A DNA stretch of 64,000 bases from DATJPD01 sp035506575 (GTDB taxonomy: Bacteria; Pseudomonadota; Alphaproteobacteria; CACIAM-22H2): the NCBI GenBank assembly GCA_035506575.1, contig DATJPD010000082.1:69642-133641 (forward strand), written 5' to 3'. Shown in pieces: positions 59,119-64,000 of this stretch. The number at the start of each line of letters is the position of its first letter. Position 1 is the first letter of the stretch. A program made the translations under genes and the position numbers. The notes beneath the pieces are model-generated. The model worked only from the letters and a program-made list of their open reading frames with translations, had not been told where the DNA came from and searched no databases.

Positions 59119-59634
59119 TCATGGAGCGAACCGCGTAAAGACAAAGTCGTGATTCTTCACATTTGCTTGGTGGCAACCGAAACATGTCTCGTGCTGCGCG
59201 CGATCGACGGCCTTGCCATCAATGAATCGGCCGAAGCCCCATCCCCCGGTCGATTCGTATCTCTTCGAGTCCTTGACCATGATCTGAACGGTCGTGGCAC
59301 GGCCAGGGACGAAAGCGCCGGGGAACTCCGATGAGGGTTCGCGTTTCCAGGCCAGCTTTGCGAGTATCGCGCCATCCGGGAAAGGAAGCGTCCCTGCCCG
59401 GTAGGCCGTCATGGCGATGGAGTTACCAAGGATGCCGCGAAGCTCATTGAAATCGCCAGCTTCATGGGACGGGGCGATCAACTCCCACTGCCGATATCCA
59501 GCAGGAATCTTGACACCAAAGATCGGAGAGCTGTCGTCGTCAGCCTCGCTCGATGTGATCGGTGCGAGCGCAAGAACGCTGACCGCAAAAGCACACCGCA
59601 TTCGGCAACGCCATTTCTCCGGATGCTTCTTCAC
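59119..59634 (-). CDS. Cytochrome P460-family periplasmic heme protein
   Basis: The 171-aa protein has a signal peptide (MRCAFAVSVLALAPITSSEA) and a single heme site C151-F-G-C-H155 near the C terminus. GWGFGRFIDGKAV and AQHETCFGCHQANVKNHDF precede and include it, the P460 arrangement. P460 enzymes oxidise hydroxylamine; others are of unknown role. I use GTG at 59634 (GGAAG upstream); ATG at 59601 would also retain the signal. It follows an epoxide-hydrolase-like gene by 2 nt. Confidence 0.83.
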   Translation of the reverse strand: MKKHPEKWRCRMRCAFAVSVLALAPITSSEADDDSSPIFGVKIPAGYRQWELIAPSHEAGDFNELRGILGNSIAMTAYRAGTLPFPDGAILAKLAWKREPSSEFPGAFVPGRATTVQIMVKDSKRYESTGGWGFGRFIDGKAVDRAQHETCFGCHQANVKNHDFVFTRFAP

Positions 59635-59636
59635 GA

Positions 59637-60635
59637 CTAGAGCTTCCGATTGAGGAAATCTCGGATCAGCGGCACCATCTCGTCCGCTTTATCCTCGAGC
59701 GCAAAGTGGCCAGTGTCGATGAGGTGAAACTCGACCTTGGGAAGGTCGCGCTTGTAGGGATAGGCGCCGTCAGCGGGGAAGATCTTGTCGTTCTTACCCC
59801 AGACGATCAGCGTCGGGGGCTGATGCTTCCGGAAATAAGCCTGAATGGCGGGATAAAGTGGAAGATTGGTGCGATAGTCGTAGAAGATGTCCATCTGAAT
59901 GTCGGCGTTGCCAGGCCGGTCTAGCAGCGCCTGATCATGAACCCAGTTGTCTGGATCGATTCGGCTGACATCGCTGACGCCATCGGTATATTGGAACTTT
60001 GTGGTCTCGGGCGCGACCAGCACGTAAAGCGCCTTGCGGTGCTCCTCCGAGTGGTCGGACCAATAGGCCTTGATCGGGTCCCAGAACTCTTTAAGCCCCT
60101 CGTCATAAGCATTGCCGTTCTGCACGATGAGAGCGGTGACGCGCTCGGGATGCTTGAGGGCGAGACGCCAGCCTACGGGCGCGCCATAGTCCATCACGTA
60201 CATCGCGTAGCGTTTCACGCCGATCTGATCGAGCAAAGCATCAACAAGCTCTCCGAAGCGATCGAAGGTGTAGGAAAACGTCGCACGATCGGGCATGTCA
60301 CTCTGCCCGTAGCCCGGGTAATCGGGGGCGATCACGTGATACCGATCGGCGAGCTCTGGGATCAGATCGCGAAACATGTGCGACGAGGTCGGAAAGCCGT
60401 GCAGCAATAGGATGGCCGGAGCGCTGGTGGGCCCCGCTTCGCGATAAAAGATCTTGATACCGTCGACTGTTCTGGTCCGGTAATGCGTGACGATCGGCGC
60501 CTTATGGCCCGAGGCTGCCCTTGCTGCGGGCACCTCCCCCAGATAAGCGGCGCCGGCAGCCACTAGCGGCAGCCCGAGAGAGAACCGTCGGCGGTCCAGG
60601 GCCAAGGAAGTGTCGACAGGATCAACCGCCTTCAT
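59637..60635 (-). CDS. Tat-exported alpha/beta hydrolase with Asp nucleophile (epoxide hydrolase/dehalogenase-like)
   Basis: The 332-aa protein has a Tat signal (LDRRRFSLGLPLVAAGAA), oxyanion motif HGFP (79-82) and the nucleophile elbow VMDYGAP with D149. An Asp rather than Ser nucleophile points to epoxide hydrolases or haloalkane dehalogenases. FALEDKADEM near the C terminus follows the catalytic His (DTGHFALE). The ATG at 60635 has GGAGG five bases upstream. It heads a pair with cytochrome P460. Confidence 0.87.
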   Translation of the reverse strand: MKAVDPVDTSLALDRRRFSLGLPLVAAGAAYLGEVPAARAASGHKAPIVTHYRTRTVDGIKIFYREAGPTSAPAILLLHGFPTSSHMFRDLIPELADRYHVIAPDYPGYGQSDMPDRATFSYTFDRFGELVDALLDQIGVKRYAMYVMDYGAPVGWRLALKHPERVTALIVQNGNAYDEGLKEFWDPIKAYWSDHSEEHRKALYVLVAPETTKFQYTDGVSDVSRIDPDNWVHDQALLDRPGNADIQMDIFYDYRTNLPLYPAIQAYFRKHQPPTLIVWGKNDKIFPADGAYPYKRDLPKVEFHLIDTGHFALEDKADEMVPLIRDFLNRKL

Positions 60636-60765
60636 GCCAGCCTCCACGTTCAAAGGGACCAGTCAATCTGCAGGGACGCACCGGTGGCGACCGACGTGCA
60701 GGCGCCCATGATCACAAGCTCGTTGAAAGCGGGTTGCGTGACGATGCCGTCCGCGGAGAGCGAGT

Positions 60766-61590
60766 TCAGCCTTTGATAAAATTCAGCAAATCGTTGTTGA
60801 TGAGCTCGGCCTGCGTGGTGGGCATGCCGTGAGGAAAGCCCTTGTAGGTCTTCAGCACGCCATTCTTCAGGAGCTTGGCTGACAGCGGTCCAGCGTCGGC
60901 GTAAGGCACGATCTGGTCGTCTTCGCTGTGCATCACCAGCACCGGCACACTGATCTTCTTAAGATCAGCAGTGAAATCGGTCTGAGAGTAGGCGACGATT
61001 CCGTCGTAATGCGCTTTGGCGCCGCCCATCATGCCTTGGCGCCACCAGTTTCGGACAATAGCCTCGGATGGTTTCGCGCCCGGCTGATTATAATTGTAGA
61101 AGGGACCGGATGCGATCGCGAGGTAGAATTCCGAGCGATTGGCCGCGAGTTGCGCCTGAAGATCGTCGAACACTTCCTTGGGCAGGCCTCCCGGATTGGC
61201 GGCGGTCTTTACCATCAGCGGCGGCACCGCGCTGATGATGGCGGCCTTCGCCACGCGGCTCTCGCCGTGCCGCCCAAGGTAGTGCACCACTTCACCACCG
61301 CCAGTCGAATGCCCGACGTGGATTGTGTTCTTGAGGTCCAGATGCGCCGTCACTGCGGCGAGGTCGTCGGCATAATGATCCATATCGTGGCCATCGCCGA
61401 CCTGTGCCGAGCGGCCATGGCCGCGCCGATCGTGCGCAATGACGCGATAACCCTTGCTGAGAAAAAACAGCATTTGGGCGTCCCAGTCATCGGCCGAGAG
61501 CGGCCACCCGTGACTGAAGACGATGGGCTGACCCGTGCCCCAATCCTTGTAGTAGATCTCCACACCATCTTTTGTCGTGACTGTGTTCAT
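60766..61590 (-). CDS. Alpha/beta hydrolase (non-heme haloperoxidase/arylesterase-like), cytoplasmic
   Basis: The 274-aa protein has SHGWP (26-30), nucleophile S95 in VGHSTGGGE, an acid in HSEDDQIVPYADA and the catalytic His in KGFPHGM. The set is typical of cofactor-free haloperoxidase/esterase (chloroperoxidase) proteins. It has no signal peptide. It is paralogous to the next upstream gene, which does carry one, so the two look like a tandem duplication. Confidence 0.88.
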   Translation of the reverse strand: MNTVTTKDGVEIYYKDWGTGQPIVFSHGWPLSADDWDAQMLFFLSKGYRVIAHDRRGHGRSAQVGDGHDMDHYADDLAAVTAHLDLKNTIHVGHSTGGGEVVHYLGRHGESRVAKAAIISAVPPLMVKTAANPGGLPKEVFDDLQAQLAANRSEFYLAIASGPFYNYNQPGAKPSEAIVRNWWRQGMMGGAKAHYDGIVAYSQTDFTADLKKISVPVLVMHSEDDQIVPYADAGPLSAKLLKNGVLKTYKGFPHGMPTTQAELINNDLLNFIKG

Positions 61591-61643
61591 CGTACGAACT
61601 CCTTAGTTGGCGCAAGCGATTGGACTGCTTCGCAATGCCCGCT

Positions 61644-62636
61644 CTAGGCTTTCAAGAAGGTGAGAAGGTCGGCGTTGAATTTGTCCCTATGAGTGACCGT
61701 CAGCCCGTGCGGCGCGCCGGGATAAACCTTCAGCGTCGATTTCGCGATCAGCTTCGAGGACAGCAGCGCCGTGTTCGCGATCGGAACGTTCTGGTCGTCC
61801 TCGCCGTGGATGATCAGCGTCGGGACATCGAATCTCTTGAGATCCTGCGTGAAGTCCGTCTCCGAGAATGCCGCGATGCCTTCATAGGATGCTCTCAAGC
61901 CCACCTGCATGGACCACAGCCAGAGTGCATCCTTGACGCCCTGCGACACTTTCGAGCCTGGGCGGTTGGCGCCGTAGAACGGCCCGTCTCCAAGATCGCG
62001 GTAGAATTGAGCGCGATCGCCGGCGACGCCGGCGCGGATACCGTCGAACACCTCGATCGGCACGCCGCCGGGATTGGCGGACGTCTTGAGCAACAAGGGC
62101 GGGATCGCCGACACCAGTACGACGCGGGATACACGCCCCGTTCCGCGCCGACCGATGTAGCGCGCGATGTCCCCGGCGCCTGCCGAATGGCCAACCAAAG
62201 TAGCGGCTTTCAGATCAAGCGCGTCGATCAGCGCCGCAAGGTCCTCGGCGAAGGTGTCATAGTTGTTTCCTTTCCACGGCTGACTCGACCGACCGTGGCC
62301 GCGGCGATCAAAGGCGACACAGCGGAAGCCGCGTGCCGCCATGAACATCATCTGGTCGTCCCAAGCATCGGCGTTGAGTGGCCAGCCATGACTGAAGACA
62401 ATGGGAGGTCCCTTGCCCCAATCCTTGTAGTAGATTTCGGTCGAGTCTTTTGTGGTGATCGTGCTCACCCTGCGAACTCCCACGCTTGAGGGGACAGCGG
62501 GCCGCCTCGCACCTTCTGCGGCGGCTGTGGTGCTCGGCAGTGCCCCCAATGCCGAAGCCGCTAGGAGACTGCCCACCATGAGGTTGCGGCGAGACGGAGC
62601 CCAATTGTCTGGCTGGCTGTTGCTAGGTTGAGTCAT
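61644..62636 (-). CDS. Tat-exported alpha/beta hydrolase, paralog of the neighbour
   Basis: The 330-aa protein has a Tat signal (PSRRNLMVGSLLAASALGAL), then the same hydrolase core: SHGWP, nucleophile S151 in VGHSAGAGD, HGEDDQNVPIANT and GAPHGLTV. It is close to the downstream cytoplasmic paralog through the core but adds an approximately 55-residue export leader. The ATG at 62636 replaces an upstream codon lacking a ribosome site. It is divergent from a LysR regulator. Confidence 0.87.
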   Translation of the reverse strand: MTQPSNSQPDNWAPSRRNLMVGSLLAASALGALPSTTAAAEGARRPAVPSSVGVRRVSTITTKDSTEIYYKDWGKGPPIVFSHGWPLNADAWDDQMMFMAARGFRCVAFDRRGHGRSSQPWKGNNYDTFAEDLAALIDALDLKAATLVGHSAGAGDIARYIGRRGTGRVSRVVLVSAIPPLLLKTSANPGGVPIEVFDGIRAGVAGDRAQFYRDLGDGPFYGANRPGSKVSQGVKDALWLWSMQVGLRASYEGIAAFSETDFTQDLKRFDVPTLIIHGEDDQNVPIANTALLSSKLIAKSTLKVYPGAPHGLTVTHRDKFNADLLTFLKA

Positions 62637-62737
62637 GCAGAGCCTCCGACTGCCACCTGCGTAGTTCATTGCAGCGCAGCAGGGCAGCCGGTATGATCAG
62701 GAAGAAACTTCCCGAAATTTGGAAAGGCGGGACCCGG

Positions 62738-63637
62738 ATGGACCGCTTGGAGGCGATGTCGGTGATCATCGCCGTGACCGAGACTGGCAGCATCTCGGCC
62801 GCGTCGCGTCGTCTAAAGTCGCCAGTCGCGACCGTCAGCCGCAAGGTCGCCGAGCTCGAATCGCGCCTCAAAGCCCAACTTTTTCAACGCTCCTCGCGGC
62901 GGATGACGTTGACTGATGCCGGACGGTCCTACATCGACGCCTGCAAGCGAATCATCGAGCAGGTTGATGACGCCGAAAGGGAGGTGTCCGGGGAGTACCG
63001 AATTCCAAGAGGGGAACTGGCGGTGACGACGCCCTGGGGCCTCGGACACACGCATTTGCTGCCGCTCGCGGTCGAATTCCTCGAAGCCTACCCGGATATT
63101 TCATTGCGACTCATGTTGACCGATCGCGTCGTCAACACGATCGAGGAGAACATCGACGTTGCCATACGCGTCGGAGCCCTCCCGGACAGCAACATGATCG
63201 CCGCTCGCATCGGCTCTATCCGCATCGTAGTTTGCGCAAGTCCCTCATACTTGAAGGCCCGCGGCGAACCGAAGCAGCTCAGCGATCTGGAGAAGCATGC
63301 TTGCATCACCATCGACGATCATACGATCCCTTCGGCATGGAAATTTGTGCTTGGCAGCCGGACCACAGCAGCGCAAGTCAGCTCGCGTTTGTGCGTCAAC
63401 ACTTCCGAAGCGGCGGTCTTAGCCGCCATCGAGGGGGCCGGATTAGCTCGGGTTATGTCGTATAAGATGGACGCCGCGAAGCGCGCAGGAAAACTGTCTA
63501 TCGTTCTGGAAGAGTTCGAACCGGAACCCCTTCCAGTGCATATTATTTACACGCCGCGGAAACCGGTGCCACTTAAGCTGCGCGCGTTTCTCAACTGGGC
63601 GACGCCACGGCTCAAAAGTCGACTGAGCTTGGCTTAG
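62738..63637 (+). CDS. LysR-family transcriptional regulator
   Basis: The 299-aa protein starts MDRLEAMSVIIAVTETGSISAAS, then RRLKSPVATVSRKVAELESRL (HTH, residues about 15-45). A periplasmic-binding-like sensor domain follows. The class resembles AaeR/DmlR-type LysR proteins. It is divergent from the Tat hydrolase pair (101-nt gap) and may regulate it. AAAGG precedes the ATG; an in-frame upstream ATG at 62693 is less typical. Confidence 0.9.
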   Translation: MDRLEAMSVIIAVTETGSISAASRRLKSPVATVSRKVAELESRLKAQLFQRSSRRMTLTDAGRSYIDACKRIIEQVDDAEREVSGEYRIPRGELAVTTPWGLGHTHLLPLAVEFLEAYPDISLRLMLTDRVVNTIEENIDVAIRVGALPDSNMIAARIGSIRIVVCASPSYLKARGEPKQLSDLEKHACITIDDHTIPSAWKFVLGSRTTAAQVSSRLCVNTSEAAVLAAIEGAGLARVMSYKMDAAKRAGKLSIVLEEFEPEPLPVHIIYTPRKPVPLKLRAFLNWATPRLKSRLSLA

Positions 63638-63797
63638 GCGGCGAGTTCCGCTCAGGCCTGGGCGCATATACATCATCGATCCGGCGCTCCCCCGCCCGAA
63701 CGATGCTCAGCATCGCGAGAGAACTATCGACTACTGTTGCCGGGACCATCTCACCTACCGCGCGCTCCTCTATCCTAATCTACTCCAGAGTATTCCC

Positions 63798-63812
63798 CTC
63801 ACTCCCACTCGA
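63798..63812 (-). repeat. Candidate attachment-site copy at the guaA 3' end
   Basis: This 15-bp segment at the guaA stop matches 49396-49410 in 13 bases, including a run of ten (TCCCACTCGA). The guaA 3' end is a known insertion hotspot for genomic islands. Confidence 0.45.
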
Positions 63813-64000
63813 TCGTGCCGGGCGGCTTCGAGGTGACGTCGTAGACGACGCGGTTGATGCCGCGCACCTCGTTGATGATGCGCGTGGCGCAGGCGGCCAG
63901 GAACTCGTGCGCGAAGGGATATGACTCCGCGGTCATGCCGTCGGTCGACGTGACGGCGCGCAGCGCGCACACGTAGTCGTAGGAGCGCGCGTCGCCCATG
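63799..64000 (-). CDS. guaA: GMP synthase GuaA, C-terminal part (5' end beyond window)
   Basis: The last 66 codons of GuaA are visible: ARSYDYVCALRAVTSTDGMT, IINEVRGINRVVYDVTSKPP and GTIEWE-stop. It belongs to the glutamine-hydrolysing enzyme that aminates XMP to GMP. The ATG at 63999 is an internal Met, not the start. The 161 bases between guaA and the LysR gene hold nothing I recognise. Confidence 0.95.
   Translation of the reverse strand, partial: MGDARSYDYVCALRAVTSTDGMTAESYPFAHEFLAACATRIINEVRGINRVVYDVTSKPPGTIEWE

Noticed and set aside
60650..60765. Short minus-strand reading ending GACTSVATGASLQIDWSL, OsmC-like at first sight
   Set aside because: Too short and no diagnostic residues; nothing else supports a gene in this gap.
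1..64000. tRNA, rRNA or CRISPR loci
   Set aside because: No regularly spaced repeats or recognisable tRNA/rRNA sequence found by reading; a covariance-model scan would be needed for a firm negative.

Overview
The window is high-GC alphaproteobacterial chromosome. The evidence is the thiL-nusB-ribH-ribBX-ribE-ribD-nrdR-glyA-rpiB gene order, a Ros/MucR regulator, an LdtR-like MarR protein, a CBP3-type ubiquinol-cytochrome c chaperone, and DUF6867/DUF6898-like small proteins. The genus cannot be fixed from sequence alone. Both ends are cut through genes: the chaperone on the left and guaA on the right.

Bases 1-49,400 look like core and metabolic chromosome. They hold a BamE lipoprotein and a K+-independent proton-pumping pyrophosphatase sharing a bidirectional terminator, then a TauD/TfdA oxygenase-MFS pair. 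The long riboflavin/one-carbon operon (about 13.9 to 5.9 kb, minus strand) is joined by repeated ATGA overlaps. MucR follows, then a branched-chain amino acid ABC transporter (livHMGF), a pentapeptide-repeat/histidine-kinase pair, and a PotABCD-like ABC uptake operon with a GntR regulator. A TRAP transporter, GntR regulator and uronate dehydrogenase form a uronate module around a 21-bp palindrome. A class III cyclase, RidA, glutaryl-CoA dehydrogenase and valine-catabolic genes (mmsB, HIBCH) follow, then DoxX and hemB. Next is a small acyl-AMP ligase / acyl carrier protein / WcbI cassette facing a large Fe(II)/2-oxoglutarate oxygenase. This half ends with small enzymes and an ABC-F ATPase.

Bases about 49,410-63,798 differ from the flanks. 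GC looks lower, and the stretch holds accessory and broken genes. It is bracketed by a 15-bp imperfect direct repeat of the guaA 3' end, so it may be an old island at the guaA hotspot. Inside are a MarR/monooxygenase pair with a 26-bp palindrome and a decayed RpoE-ChrR-type singlet-oxygen cluster. That cluster has broken sigma factor, FAD oxidoreductase, cyclopropane-fatty-acid-synthase-like and lipocalin genes, while its two divergent ECF-type promoters persist. Also present are Dps, an SDR, and a three-part cobalt-type nitrile hydratase/thiocyanate hydrolase-like enzyme interleaved with a Tat-exported cysteine hydrolase. Cytochrome P460, three alpha/beta hydrolases and a LysR regulator complete it.

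I see no rRNA, tRNA, CRISPR array, integrase or intact insertion sequence. Positions of promoters, operators and starts are my reading of the sequence and have not been tested.
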